Assembly (NCBI RefSeq): GCF_002929535.1
Contig: NZ_PJJO01000057.1
Span: 124,001 to 188,000, forward strand
Direction of reading: 5' to 3'
DNA: 64,000 bases
DNA from: Cryobacterium sp. Y11
GTDB taxonomy: Bacteria > Actinomycetota > Actinomycetes > Actinomycetales > Microbacteriaceae
Positions 25,520 through 34,651 of this stretch are shown one piece after another. Positions within the stretch are counted from its first letter, which is position 1, and each line of letters begins with the position of its first letter. The translations under genes and the position numbers were made by a program. The notes beneath the pieces are model-generated. The model was not told the origin of the DNA and did no database searches. It saw only the letters and a list, made by a program, of their open reading frames with translations.

Positions 25520-26548
25520 ATGGCTGTAGTCAGTCTGCGAAATGTGGGCAAGGTGTACCCGCCTCAGACCAAAGATGGCGCGAGCGTCACGGCGATCGAC
25601 GATGTCAGCCTCGACGTTGAGGCCGGCGATATTTACGGCATCATCGGCTATTCCGGTGCGGGCAAGAGCACCCTGGTGCGACTCGTCAACGCGCTGGAAC
25701 ACTCCACTTCCGGCGAGATCTGGGTGAACGGTCAGAACATCGCCGCGCTGCGGGAGCGCGAGCTGCGCCAGGTGCGCCTCGGTATCGGCATGATCTTTCA
25801 ACAGTTCAATCTGCTCGGTTCCCGTACGGTGGCCCGCAACGTTGCTTACCCGCTTGAAGTAGCTGGGCATCCCAAGGTAGAGCGCGCCGCCCGCGTGGCC
25901 GAATTGCTCGACTTTGTCGGCCTCGCCGACAAGGCCGGGTCCTTTCCTGACCAGCTTTCCGGTGGCCAGAAGCAGCGGGTGGGCATCGCCCGCGCCCTCG
26001 CCACGCAGCCGAGCATTCTGCTGGCCGACGAGGCCACGAGTGCCCTCGACCCGGAAACCACGCACGAGGTGCTCGCGCTGCTCAAGCGCGTGAACGCGGA
26101 ATTCGGGGTCACGATTATCGTGATCACCCATGAAATGGATGTCATCCAAACGATTGCGACCAAGGTCGCCGTAATGGACCAGGGTCGGGTGATCGAGCGC
26201 GGACCGGTCTTTGACGTGTTTTCGAATCCGCAGGCAGCGGCATCCGCTCGATTCGTCTCGACGGTGGTTAAGGGGGTGCCATCGCCCGACGAACTTGCCG
26301 TGCTGCGCGCGCGGCACGCTGGACGCATCGTCACCCTCGCTTTTCGCGACAACGCGGTTGACCAGACGGCCGTCTTTGGCGAACTATCGCGGGCCGGCGT
26401 GGCGTTTGAGGTCGTTTACGGTGGCATCAATGAGATTCAGGGGCGCCCGTTCGGGCATCTGACCCTCGCCCTCACCGGAGCTGACCCCGTGATCGACACC
26501 GTGCTCGCCCATATTCGAACGCTCACGACTGTCACGGAGGTGCGCTGA
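25520..26548 (+). CDS. metN: methionine ABC importer ATPase
   Basis: 342 residues. Walker A GYSGAGKST, Q-loop IFQQFNLLGSRTV, signature LSGGQKQRVGIARAL, Walker B LLADEATSALD. The C-terminal ~90 residues fit the NIL domain that binds methionine and inhibits the transporter when internal methionine is high. ATG after GAGGCAAACGG. It overlaps or abuts metI closely (stop at 26548, metI ATG at 26550). Confidence 0.96.
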   Translation: MAVVSLRNVGKVYPPQTKDGASVTAIDDVSLDVEAGDIYGIIGYSGAGKSTLVRLVNALEHSTSGEIWVNGQNIAALRERELRQVRLGIGMIFQQFNLLGSRTVARNVAYPLEVAGHPKVERAARVAELLDFVGLADKAGSFPDQLSGGQKQRVGIARALATQPSILLADEATSALDPETTHEVLALLKRVNAEFGVTIIVITHEMDVIQTIATKVAVMDQGRVIERGPVFDVFSNPQAAASARFVSTVVKGVPSPDELAVLRARHAGRIVTLAFRDNAVDQTAVFGELSRAGVAFEVVYGGINEIQGRPFGHLTLALTGADPVIDTVLAHIRTLTTVTEVR

Positions 26549-26549
26549 T

Positions 26550-27209
26550 ATGGATGCCCTGATCGATCTGCTGCCCGAACTGTGGACGGCCACCTACGAG
26601 ACGCTGTACATCGTCGCGCTCACCCTGTTTTTTGGCGGCATCGGCGGGGTGCTGCTCGGTCTCGGACTCTATCTCACCCGAGCCGGCAGCATCCTCGAGA
26701 ACAAGCCGTTCTTTTTTGTGCTCAACCTGCTGGTGAACTTCGTTCGCCCGATTCCGTTCATTATCTTTCTGGCCGCAGCGCAACCACTTGCCCGGGCTGT
26801 CACCGGCAGTGGTATCGGCAATAACGCGATCATCTTCACCATCGCACTCGCGGCATCCTTCGCCATGGCCCGCATCGTGGAGCAGAACCTGCTCACGGTG
26901 ACGCCCGGCGTGATCGACGCGGCGCGAAGTGTGGGTGCCGGGCCGATTCGCATCATCTTCACGGTATTGCTGCCCGAAGCGCTCGGACCGCTGATCCTCG
27001 GCTACACGTTCATCTTCGTCGCGCTCGTGGACATGTCGGCGGTCGCCGGCTACGTCGGTGGCGGGGGCCTCGGAAGCTTCGCCCTGCTCTACGGCTACCG
27101 GCAGTACAACCCTGTCGTGACCTGGGCCGCTGTGCTGCTGATTATCGTGCTGGTTCAGCTCGTGCAGTTCCTCGGAAACTACCTCGCCCGCAAGGCGCTC
27201 CGCCGCTAG
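26550..27209 (+). CDS. metI: methionine ABC importer permease
   Basis: 219 residues, five or six helices. MetI features include NFVRPIPFIIFLAA near the middle and the cytoplasmic loop VTPGVIDAARSVGAGPIRII, which contacts MetN. It completes the metQNI importer and ends nine bases before the convergent MarR regulator. Confidence 0.96.
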   Translation: MDALIDLLPELWTATYETLYIVALTLFFGGIGGVLLGLGLYLTRAGSILENKPFFFVLNLLVNFVRPIPFIIFLAAAQPLARAVTGSGIGNNAIIFTIALAASFAMARIVEQNLLTVTPGVIDAARSVGAGPIRIIFTVLLPEALGPLILGYTFIFVALVDMSAVAGYVGGGGLGSFALLYGYRQYNPVVTWAAVLLIIVLVQLVQFLGNYLARKALRR

Positions 27210-27218
27210 GTTGAGCCG

Positions 27219-27710
27219 CTAGTCGAAGTCGAGGCTCAGCTTGCGCAGCAGACCGGCCAGGCGCTCCTGGTCGGTCAGCGAGAGGGTCGCGAGCAGGTCG
27301 GCCTCGGCGTCGACCAGCCGGGTGATGGCGGCATCCACTCGGCTGAGCCCGGCGGGCGTCATGCCCACCAGGATGCCACGGCCGTCGTTCGGTGCAGAGC
27401 GGCGCTTAACGAGCCCCCGGTCGACGAGGCCATCAATGCGGTTGGTCATGGTGCCGCTCGAGACGAGTGTCTGCTGCAGCAGAGCCTTCGGGCTGAGCTC
27501 ATAGGGTGTGCCGGCCCGGCGAAGGGCCGAGAGCACGTCGAACTCCCAGTAGGCGAGCTCGGAGCGAGAGAAGGCGGTGCGGCGGGCCCGGTCGAGGTGC
27601 TTCGACAGTCGGGCAACCCGGCTGAGCACTTGCAGCGGCGCGAAGTCGAGATCTGGGCGTTCACGCAGCCACGAATCGACGATTCGGTCGACTTCATCAT
27701 GGCCAGGCAT
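27219..27710 (-). CDS. MarR-family transcriptional regulator
   Basis: 163 residues. A winged-helix core: SELAYWEFDVLSALRRAG, then LLQQTLVSSGTMTNRIDGLV (recognition helix) and the wing KRRSAPNDGRGILVGMT. The protein should bind DNA as a dimer; its ligand and targets are unknown. ATG 27710 was chosen because a GATAAT -10 box ends six bases before it; the frame is open far upstream, across the tRNA, so that part is not coding. Position near metQNI is convergent and may be accidental. Confidence 0.93.
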   Translation of the reverse strand: MPGHDEVDRIVDSWLRERPDLDFAPLQVLSRVARLSKHLDRARRTAFSRSELAYWEFDVLSALRRAGTPYELSPKALLQQTLVSSGTMTNRIDGLVDRGLVKRRSAPNDGRGILVGMTPAGLSRVDAAITRLVDAEADLLATLSLTDQERLAGLLRKLSLDFD

Positions 27711-27716
27711 TGCTCC

Positions 27717-27722
27717 ATTATC
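27717..27722 (-). promoter_or_regulatory. -10 box of the marR-like gene
   Basis: GATAAT on the minus strand, six bases before the ATG. GGAG lies in the gap but is only two bases from the ATG. Confidence 0.55.
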
Positions 27723-27833
27723 CCGCTTATCGGGGGGTTTCTTCGCCGTAAGCGGCGTTCGCAGCACTCGAGTGTGCATGCTGGCCGCTGGAATCTGGCA
27801 GACTTGACTGGTTGCTGGCCTCGGCCAGCATGG

Positions 27834-27905
27834 TCCGCCATAGTGTAACGGCAGCACGGCAACCTTTGGAGTTGTTCGGTCCAGGTTCGAATCCTGGTGG
27901 CGGAG
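27834..27905 (+). tRNA. tRNA-Gln (anticodon TTG)
   Basis: A 72-base cloverleaf. Acceptor arms TCCGCCA and TGGCGGA with G as discriminator, T arm GTTCGAATC, and a 7-base anticodon loop CTTTGGA with anticodon TTG at 27866-27868, reading CAA. CCA is not encoded. glmU begins 31 bases downstream. Confidence 0.96.
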
Positions 27906-27936
27906 CCCCTCACTTTCTCTACGTGTTAGGAATCCT

Positions 27937-29376
27937 GTGACAGACGCCCGCCTCGCCATCATCGTGTTGGCCGCTGGCCAGGGCACCCGCATGAAGTCCA
28001 GCCTGCCGAAGCTGCTGCATCCGCTCGCCGGAGTGCCCATCGTCAGCCACGTGCTGGCCACCGCGCGCGCCCTCGAAGCCGCGCACGTCATTACCGTCGT
28101 GCGGCACGAACGCGACCTGCTGGCCGCTGTCGTCGCGCAGGACCTGCCGGAGGGCACCATTGTCGACCAGGACGAGATTCCCGGCACCGGTCGGGCTGTC
28201 GAGCAGGCCGTCGCCGCGCTGCCGGCGTCCTGGGACGGTGACGTGCTCATCATCAACGGCGACGTGCCGCTGCTGAACGCCGCGACCCTCGCCTCGTTCA
28301 TCGCTTCCCACCGCACCGGTGCCGCCGCCGGCACAGTACTCTCCGCGTACCCCGACGACGCCACCGGCTACGGCCGCATCATCCGCTCGGTGGAGGGTGC
28401 TTTTGACCGCATCGTCGAGCAGAAAGATGCGACGGATGCCGAATTGGCCGTTACCGAGATCAACGCCGGTGTGTACCTGTTCGCACTTGGCGCGCTGCGC
28501 GAGCAGCTGGCCGAGCTCACCACCGAAAACGCGCAGGGCGAGAAATACCTCACCGATGTGATCGAACTGCTGCGCCGGGCCGGCTCCGAGGTGAGCGCCG
28601 TTCCCGTCGCCGATGCCTGGATCGTGGCTGGCATCAATGACCGCGCCCAGCTCGGTGACACCGCCCAGAAGCTCAACGCACTCATCGTGCGCGGCTGGCA
28701 ACTCTCCGGTGTGACCGTGCAAGACCCGGCCACGACCTGGATTGACCTGAAAGCCGTGCTCGAACCCGACGTGACCCTGCTGCCGGGCACTCAGATCGAG
28801 GGCGCCACCGTCGTGGCGACCGGCGCCATCGTCGGCCCGGACACCACCCTGCGCGACTGCGAGATCGGCGAAGGCGCTCGCGTCAATCGCACCGACGCGA
28901 CGCTCGCGGTGATCGCGGCCGGGGCATCCGTCGGGCCGTTCTCGTACCTGCGCCCGAACACCGTGCTCGGTGAAGACGGCAAGATCGGTGCCTTCGTTGA
29001 GACCAAGAATGCCCAGATTGGAGCCGGCAGCAAGGTGCCGCACCTGAGCTACGTGGGCGATGCCACGGTCGGCGTCGGGTCGAACATCGGAGCCGGAACG
29101 ATCTTCGCGAACTATGACGGCGTGGCCAAACATCACTCGGCGATCGGGTCGCACGTGCGCACCGGGTCGCACAACGTGTTCGTCGCTCCGATTACAATTG
29201 GTGACGGGGCGTATACGGGGGCTGGCACGGTCGTTCGCAAGAGCGTTCCGGCCGGTGCACTGGCCATTAACGTGGCCCCGCAACGCAATATGGACGGCTG
29301 GGTCGAGACCAACCGTGCAGGCACTGCGGCAGCCGAAGCTGCCGCAGCGAGCAGCACCACACAGACTGGAGAATAA
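27937..29376 (+). CDS. glmU: bifunctional glucosamine-1-phosphate acetyltransferase / UDP-GlcNAc pyrophosphorylase
   Basis: 479 residues. The N-terminal uridylyltransferase has VLAAGQGTRMKS and the metal-binding INGDVPLL; the C-terminal half is a left-handed beta helix with hexapeptide repeats, and PFSYLRPNTVL and FANYDGVAKHHS of the acetyltransferase site. It makes UDP-GlcNAc for peptidoglycan. GTG start with AGGA five bases upstream. The stop is followed directly by the GTG of prs, the classical glmU-prs pair. Confidence 0.97.
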   Translation: MTDARLAIIVLAAGQGTRMKSSLPKLLHPLAGVPIVSHVLATARALEAAHVITVVRHERDLLAAVVAQDLPEGTIVDQDEIPGTGRAVEQAVAALPASWDGDVLIINGDVPLLNAATLASFIASHRTGAAAGTVLSAYPDDATGYGRIIRSVEGAFDRIVEQKDATDAELAVTEINAGVYLFALGALREQLAELTTENAQGEKYLTDVIELLRRAGSEVSAVPVADAWIVAGINDRAQLGDTAQKLNALIVRGWQLSGVTVQDPATTWIDLKAVLEPDVTLLPGTQIEGATVVATGAIVGPDTTLRDCEIGEGARVNRTDATLAVIAAGASVGPFSYLRPNTVLGEDGKIGAFVETKNAQIGAGSKVPHLSYVGDATVGVGSNIGAGTIFANYDGVAKHHSAIGSHVRTGSHNVFVAPITIGDGAYTGAGTVVRKSVPAGALAINVAPQRNMDGWVETNRAGTAAAEAAAASSTTQTGE

Positions 29377-30354
29377 GTGTCGGAAATCAAGACCAGCGGC
29401 GACAAACGACTAGTACTGGTTTCGGGGCGAGCGCACCCGCAGCTCGCACTCGACATCGCCACGGAGCTTGGTTCTGAGCTGCTCCACACCGACGCACGCA
29501 CCTTCGCCAACGGCGAGCTGTATGCCCGGTTCGACGAGAGCGTGCGCGGCTCGGATGCCTTCGTCATTCAGTCGCACACCGCCCCGATCAACGAGTGGCT
29601 GATGGAACAGCTCATCATGGTGGACGCGCTCAAGCGGGCATCCGCCAAGCGCATCACCGTGGTCGCCCCGTTCTATCCGTACGCCCGGCAAGACAAAAAG
29701 GGTCGCGGTCGTGAGCCGATCTCGGCCCGACTGGTCGCGGACCTGTTCAAGGTGGCCGGCGCCGATCGCATCATGTCAATCGACCTGCACGCCGCCCAGA
29801 TTCAGGGATTCTTCGACGGCCCCGTCGACCACCTGTTCGCCATGCCGGTGTTGCTCGATCACTTCCGCGAGAAGCTCGACCCTGCCACTCTGACGGTCGT
29901 CTCGCCTGACATGGGCCGCGTGCGCGTCGCCGACATCTGGAGCGACCGCCTCGGCGTTCCGCTCGCGATCATCCACAAGCGTCGCGATCCGCTCGTGCCC
30001 AATCAAGTCTCGGTGCACGAGATCGTCGGCCAGGTTCAGGGTCGTGTCTGCCTGATTGTTGACGACATGATCGACACCGGTCGCACGATCGCCCTGGCCG
30101 CTGAGGCCCTGCGCGAGGCTGGCGCCATCGGCGTCGTCGTCGCGGCCACTCACGCCGTGTTTAGTGATCCGGCCGTTGAGATGTTACAGAACCCGGCCAT
30201 CAGCGCCGTTGTTGTCACCGACACGCTGCCGATTCCGCCGGAAAAGCGCTTCCCGACGCTGACGGTGCTGCCGATCGCGCCGCTGCTCGCGCGTGCCATC
30301 CACGAGGTCTTTGACGAGGGTTCGGTCACCTCGATGTTCGACGGCGCCGCGTAG
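29377..30354 (+). CDS. prs: ribose-phosphate pyrophosphokinase
   Basis: 325 residues, hexameric class I PRPP synthetase. Flexible-loop and ATP-site segments PFYPYARQDKKGRGREPISA, the Mg-binding SIDLHAAQIQGFFD and the PRPP loop VDDMIDTGRTIA are present. It makes PRPP for nucleotides, His and Trp. The GTG start abuts the glmU stop with no gap. A strong terminator follows. Confidence 0.97.
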   Translation: MSEIKTSGDKRLVLVSGRAHPQLALDIATELGSELLHTDARTFANGELYARFDESVRGSDAFVIQSHTAPINEWLMEQLIMVDALKRASAKRITVVAPFYPYARQDKKGRGREPISARLVADLFKVAGADRIMSIDLHAAQIQGFFDGPVDHLFAMPVLLDHFREKLDPATLTVVSPDMGRVRVADIWSDRLGVPLAIIHKRRDPLVPNQVSVHEIVGQVQGRVCLIVDDMIDTGRTIALAAEALREAGAIGVVVAATHAVFSDPAVEMLQNPAISAVVVTDTLPIPPEKRFPTLTVLPIAPLLARAIHEVFDEGSVTSMFDGAA

Positions 30355-30372
30355 CATCTGCATGGCTAATTT

Positions 30373-30410
30373 CTGGAGGCGGTGGCTGCGGCCACCGCCT
30401 CCAGTTTGTT
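30373..30410 (+). terminator. terminator of glmU-prs
   Basis: A perfect 14-bp stem (30373-30386 with 30391-30404), tetraloop TGCG, then TTTGTT. It lies 18 bases after the prs stop. Confidence 0.92.
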
Positions 30411-30469
30411 AACCACGCCAAACGGATGCTCCCGCTCCCGTTCGTGCCCCGCTGGGGGCATCCGTTTCA

Positions 30470-30610
30470 CGAGGCGCGGGAGGTGCGCCGCTACGTGGGA
30501 GGCCCAACTCCCGCGCACTGGCGCAGATCCCGCGCGACGTGGTGCGCGGGAGTTCCGGGCAGTACCGAACTCCCGCGCACTGGCGCAGATCCCGCGCAGT
30601 GCAGCTAAGT
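30470..30610. repeat. GC-rich palindromic intergenic repeat, copy 1
   Basis: The block contains two copies of AACTCCCGCGCACTGGCGCA and a 12-bp inverted pair (30544-30555 with 30567-30578) around an 11-base loop. Nearly the same order of elements, with the same loop length, recurs at 44990-45165. The right edge supplies the stop codon of the next minus-strand gene. Confidence 0.8.
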
Positions 30611-30970
30611 TCGGGTTGCTGGGGCGAGCTGGCGCGGTGCGGCGGGAATGATTCCGAGCGGCGTGACGAAGGTGTCGCGCTCGTTCTGGTCGATCGCGTA
30701 ACACTGCCAGCCGAACCCGCCCGGTCCGGTCAGGTCGAAGCGGGCGTCGTAGTCGACGGCTAATGGATAGTACTGGGCCACGGTCGTCACGCAGGCGTTG
30801 TTCGCGGTGTTGGTGGCGACCCGCATGGTGGTGAGTACACCGGGCACAACCAAAGCAATGAGCCCAAGCACGACAGTGACCCGCAATATAGAGGTGAAGT
30901 GCTTCCCGCGCAGGGGACGGTAGTTGTCGTTCGGCTCGTAGCCGGAGAGCTCGGGGTGGTTGTCAGTCAT
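30605..30970 (-). CDS. small conserved membrane protein of unknown function
   Basis: 121 residues. A hydrophilic N terminus is followed by one transmembrane helix (ILRVTVVLGLIALVVPGVLT) and an extracytoplasmic part with two cysteines (NACVTT and WQCYAI) that could form a disulfide. It resembles small actinobacterial proteins without assigned function. ATG 30970 is preceded by GCCTCCC and an AATAAT box, so it may be leaderless. Confidence 0.65.
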   Translation of the reverse strand: MTDNHPELSGYEPNDNYRPLRGKHFTSILRVTVVLGLIALVVPGVLTTMRVATNTANNACVTTVAQYYPLAVDYDARFDLTGPGGFGWQCYAIDQNERDTFVTPLGIIPAAPRQLAPATRT

Positions 30971-31022
30971 GGGAGGCTTATTATTCCAGACCAGGGTGTG
31001 AGACGACCCGGTAAAACGAAGC

Positions 31023-31062
31023 GGCCGGCAGCATCCGCTTAAACAAGCGGATGCTGCCGGCC
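31023..31062 (-). terminator. terminator of gnd
   Basis: A perfect 18-bp stem (31023-31040 with 31045-31062) with a four-base loop, 16 bases after the gnd stop. The stem itself contains one CGGATGC/GCATCCG pair of the over-represented motif. Confidence 0.88.
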
Positions 31063-31078
31063 GGCGGGGTTGGTGCTG

Positions 31079-32536
31079 TTAGTGAGTCGATGCCTCGGTG
31101 ACGATCTCGCTGCGGTCGCCCGACCACAGCGTGTGGAAGGTTCCTGGCATGTCGACGCGGTGGTAAGTGTGCGCTCCGAAGAAGTCGCGCTGACCCTGAA
31201 CCAGAGCGGCCGGCAGGCGCTCACTCGCGAGCGAGTCGAAGTAGCTCAGGCTCGAACCAAAGCCGGGAACCGGGATGCCCGACAGCGCGGCGGTCGAGAC
31301 TACTCGGCGCCACGCGGCTTCACCGGCGGCGATGGCCTCGGCGAAGTACGGGTCGACGAGCAGGCTCGGGATCGACGGGTTGTTGTTGTATGCATCGACG
31401 ATGCGGTTGAGGAACTGGGCACGAATGATGCAGCCGCCGCGCCAGATTGTGGCGATGGCGCCCTTGTCAATGTTCCAATCGTACTTTGTCGCTCCGGCGA
31501 TGATTGCGTCGAAACCCTGCGCGTAGGCAATGATCTTCGAGGCGTAGAGCGCTTGGCGCACGTCTTCCTGGAAGGTGTCGTCGACGGCAGCAATCTCGGG
31601 GCGAGCGCCGAGGATGGCGCGCACCGGTCCGCGCTGCTCCGGGTGGCTGGAAACGGCGCGGGCAAAGACGGCTTCGGCGATTCCGCCGACGGGAACGCCT
31701 AGGTCGAGGGAGTTCTGTACGGTCCAGACGCCGGTTCCCTTGGAGCCAGCCTCGTCGAGCACGACGTCGATGAACGGTGCACCGGTCTTCGCGTCAACCT
31801 GGCGCAGAATCTCGGAGGTGATTTCGATGAGGTAGCTGTTGAGCTCACCGGTGTTCCAGTCGGTGAAGATGTCGGCGATGGCCTCGGGGGAGTGCCCGCC
31901 GACCTTGCGGAGCAGGTCGTAGGCTTCAGCGATGAGCTGCATGTCGGCGTATTCAATGCCGTTGTGCACCATCTTGACGAAGTGGCCGGCGCCGTCGGTG
32001 CCGATGTGGGTGACGCAGGGCACACCGTCGACGACGGCTGCAATGGATTCGAGGATCGGGCCGAGGGTCTTGTAGGCCTCGACCGAACCGCCGGGCATGA
32101 TGCTCGGACCGTTGAGGGCGCCCTCTTCGCCACCGGAGATGCCGGCGCCGACGAAGTTGATTTCCTTGGCGCTCTGTTCCTTTTCGCGACGGATGGTGTC
32201 GGTGAATTCGGCATTACCGCCATCGACGATAATATCTCCGGGCTCGAACAGCTCGGAGAGCTGCGAGATAACGGCGTCGGTTCCGCGGCCAGCCTGCACC
32301 ATAATGATGGCGGTGCGCGGCTTGGTGAGCGAAGCGACGAAATCGGCGATGTTCTCGGAAGCGACGAAGTTCGCCTCGGGGTGTTCGGTCGTGAGCAGAC
32401 GGGTGCGTTCAGGGGAGCGGTTGTACACCGCGACCGTGTTCCCTGTGCGGCCAGCGAGGTTGCGGGCGAGATTCGAACCCATCACCGCCAGACCGACGAC
32501 ACCAATATTTGCCTGCGCTGCGCGGGAATCTGACAC
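31079..32536 (-). CDS. gnd: 6-phosphogluconate dehydrogenase, decarboxylating
   Basis: 485 residues. The Rossmann motif is VVGLAVMGSNLARNLA; the 6-phosphogluconate-binding segment is FVGAGISGGEEGALNGPSI and the catalytic lysine lies in GAGHFVKMVHNGIEYADMQL. It oxidises 6-phosphogluconate to ribulose-5-phosphate in the pentose phosphate pathway. GTG 32536 has AAGGAG seven bases upstream; the frame stays open upstream without resemblance. It is divergent from gntK, whose product feeds it, with a LacI-type operator between. Confidence 0.97.
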   Translation of the reverse strand: MSDSRAAQANIGVVGLAVMGSNLARNLAGRTGNTVAVYNRSPERTRLLTTEHPEANFVASENIADFVASLTKPRTAIIMVQAGRGTDAVISQLSELFEPGDIIVDGGNAEFTDTIRREKEQSAKEINFVGAGISGGEEGALNGPSIMPGGSVEAYKTLGPILESIAAVVDGVPCVTHIGTDGAGHFVKMVHNGIEYADMQLIAEAYDLLRKVGGHSPEAIADIFTDWNTGELNSYLIEITSEILRQVDAKTGAPFIDVVLDEAGSKGTGVWTVQNSLDLGVPVGGIAEAVFARAVSSHPEQRGPVRAILGARPEIAAVDDTFQEDVRQALYASKIIAYAQGFDAIIAGATKYDWNIDKGAIATIWRGGCIIRAQFLNRIVDAYNNNPSIPSLLVDPYFAEAIAAGEAAWRRVVSTAALSGIPVPGFGSSLSYFDSLASERLPAALVQGQRDFFGAHTYHRVDMPGTFHTLWSGDRSEIVTEASTH

Positions 32537-32647
32537 GTTTTTTCTCCTTTGGGGCTGTGTTGAACAGACCATCTGCAAGTTTACCTCACGAGGATGAACA
32601 GACCCACCGGTGGGGGACGAACACGATTTCACTGAAGCAGACATAAA

Positions 32648-32661
32648 TGCTAGCGTTTTCA
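32648..32661. promoter_or_regulatory. LacI-family operator between gnd and gntK
   Basis: TGCTAGCGTTTTCA fits the general LacI-family operator pattern TGNNANCGNTNNCA at every fixed position. It lies in the A/T-rich 200-base region shared by gnd and the gluconate operon. A LacI-type gluconate repressor is expected; none is in the window. Confidence 0.6.
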
Positions 32662-32738
32662 TTGTAATCAGATTTATTACGCCCTTGTCGCGTGGTGATT
32701 CGATGCGAAGAAGCAGCGGCCGACCGGAGCGGAGCACC

Positions 32739-33251
32739 ATGCCAGATACCTTTTCTACGCCCATAGTCGTGATGGGCGTCCAGGGCTGTGGCAAATCGAC
32801 TGTCGGTCAGGGTTTAGCGGATGCCCGCGGCCTGCGTTTTCTCGATGGCGACGACCTGCACAGCGCGGCGGCTCGCGCCAAGATGGCGTCCGGGCATCCG
32901 CTCACCGACAAAGACCGCCTGCCGTGGCTCACTCGCATCGCGGAAACCATAGCGGAGGCCCTGGAGCAGGGCGAACCCCTCGTCGTGGCGTGCTCAGCCC
33001 TCAAGCGCAGCTACCGAGACCTGTTGCGCCAATTCGTGCCGACCCTCGTCTTCGCCGAGCTGTACGGCAGCCAGGAACTCATCGCCGAGCGGCTCACCCA
33101 CCGCAACCACGAGTATATGCCGCCTACCCTACTCGACTCGCAATTCGCGACGCTCGAACCGCTCGCAGCTGACGAAGCTGGCACGCGGGTCGACCTCATC
33201 CATACCCCCGACGAACTGGTCGGATTGTTACAGAAAGAGATAGTTCGCTGA
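32739..33251 (+). CDS. gntK: gluconokinase
   Basis: 170 residues, the size of the P-loop gluconate kinase family. Walker A GVQGCGKST, LDGDDLHSAAARAKMASG and the LTDKDRLPWL segment, then CSALKRSYRDLLR. It phosphorylates D-gluconate to 6-phosphogluconate, the Gnd substrate. ATG 32739 is the start nearest the family consensus; CGGAG lies four bases upstream. An upstream in-frame ATG (32703) is possible. Its stop overlaps the gntP start by one base. Confidence 0.95.
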   Translation: MPDTFSTPIVVMGVQGCGKSTVGQGLADARGLRFLDGDDLHSAAARAKMASGHPLTDKDRLPWLTRIAETIAEALEQGEPLVVACSALKRSYRDLLRQFVPTLVFAELYGSQELIAERLTHRNHEYMPPTLLDSQFATLEPLAADEAGTRVDLIHTPDELVGLLQKEIVR

Positions 33252-34651
33252 TGACCGATCTTGAATTGAACTGGGTGTTGTCGACACCCGCGCTGCTCGG
33301 CGTTGCTGCCGGCTCCATCGCGCTGCTACTCGTTTTGATCATGAAGTTCAAGGTGCACGCCTTTCTCTCCCTGATCATGGTGAGCATGCTGACGGCCGTT
33401 GCCACCGGAATCCCCACGTCCAGCCTCATTCCCACCCTGCTCGACGGATTCGGTGGCACGCTGGCCAGCGTTGCGCTACTGGTCGGCCTCGGCGCGATGC
33501 TCGGGCGCATGCTGGAAACCAGCGGTGGAGCCAAGGTGCTGACGGATGCCCTGATCAACCGGTTTGGCGAGAAACGTGCACCATTCGCCCTGGCGGTCGC
33601 CTCCCTGATGCTCGGCTTCCCCATCTTCTTCGACGCCGGCCTGGTCGTCATGTTGCCGATCATCTTTGCGGTAGCCCGCCGCCTCGGCGGATCATTCCTC
33701 GCCTATGGTTTCCCGTCCGCCGTGGCCTTCTCGGTCATGCACATCTTCGTGCCGCCGCACCCGGGGCCGGTCGCCGCCACCGGGTTGCTTGGAGCGGATG
33801 TCGGCCTCGTTTTGATCTTCGGCCTGATCGTTGCCCTGCCCACCTGGTTTGTCGTCGGGCATCTGTTTGGTCGTTACGTCGGCCGCAAGTACAACATTCC
33901 CGTACCCTCCATTCTGAGTGGCAAGAGCGAAAACTTCGCCGAGTTCGAGTCGACTCCCAAGGTCGGTATCGTCCTGACACTGCTGCTGCTTCCAATTGGC
34001 CTGATCTTTCTCAACACCGGTCTCAACATGGCCGCTTCGGCGGGGCTGGTCTCGCTCGACGACGCTTGGGTGCAAATTCTGCGCGCTTTCGGTGAGACCC
34101 CCGTCGCGCTGCTGATCACGGTGCTCCTCGGCATGATTCTGCTCGGCTGGCAGAAGCGCAAGTCATCCGGTCTGATCGAAGCTGTCGTCGACAGCGCGCT
34201 CGGCCCAGTGTCTGCGGTCATTCTCATCACTGGTGCCGGTGGAATGTTTGGCGGGGTGTTGCGGGCTAGCGGCATCGGCGACGCCATTGCCGAGTCCCTC
34301 GATGCCATCGGGCTGCCGGTGATCGTGGCCGGCTTTGTGATCGCCGCCATCGTTCGCATCGCCCAAGGGTCAGCGACCGTGGCACTCACCACGTCCGCAG
34401 CGCTCTTGCAACCCGTCGTCATGAGCAACACCACGTTCAACCCGGTGGAGCTGGCCGCGATCGTGCTCGCGCTCGCCGCCGGGTCGGTTTTCGCCGGCCA
34501 CGTGAACGACTCAGGCTTCTGGCTGATCAGCCGGTTCTTTGAGATGGACACCAAGACCACCCTGAAGACCTGGACCGTCGGTCAGGCCCTGGTCGGTGTG
34601 GTCGGATTCATCATCGCTCTGGCGATCTACCTCGTCGCCACCCTCTTCTAA
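33251..34651 (+). CDS. gntP: gluconate:H+ symporter (GntP family)
   Basis: 466 residues, 12-14 membrane helices. GntP landmarks: FLSLIMVSMLTAVATGIP, GFPIFFDAGLVVMLPIIF, HIFVPPHPGPVAA, and the late AGSVFAGHVNDSGFWLISRF. Takes up gluconate, possibly also idonate. It is translationally coupled to gntK and to idnO (both overlap or abut). Confidence 0.96.
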   Translation: MTDLELNWVLSTPALLGVAAGSIALLLVLIMKFKVHAFLSLIMVSMLTAVATGIPTSSLIPTLLDGFGGTLASVALLVGLGAMLGRMLETSGGAKVLTDALINRFGEKRAPFALAVASLMLGFPIFFDAGLVVMLPIIFAVARRLGGSFLAYGFPSAVAFSVMHIFVPPHPGPVAATGLLGADVGLVLIFGLIVALPTWFVVGHLFGRYVGRKYNIPVPSILSGKSENFAEFESTPKVGIVLTLLLLPIGLIFLNTGLNMAASAGLVSLDDAWVQILRAFGETPVALLITVLLGMILLGWQKRKSSGLIEAVVDSALGPVSAVILITGAGGMFGGVLRASGIGDAIAESLDAIGLPVIVAGFVIAAIVRIAQGSATVALTTSAALLQPVVMSNTTFNPVELAAIVLALAAGSVFAGHVNDSGFWLISRFFEMDTKTTLKTWTVGQALVGVVGFIIALAIYLVATLF

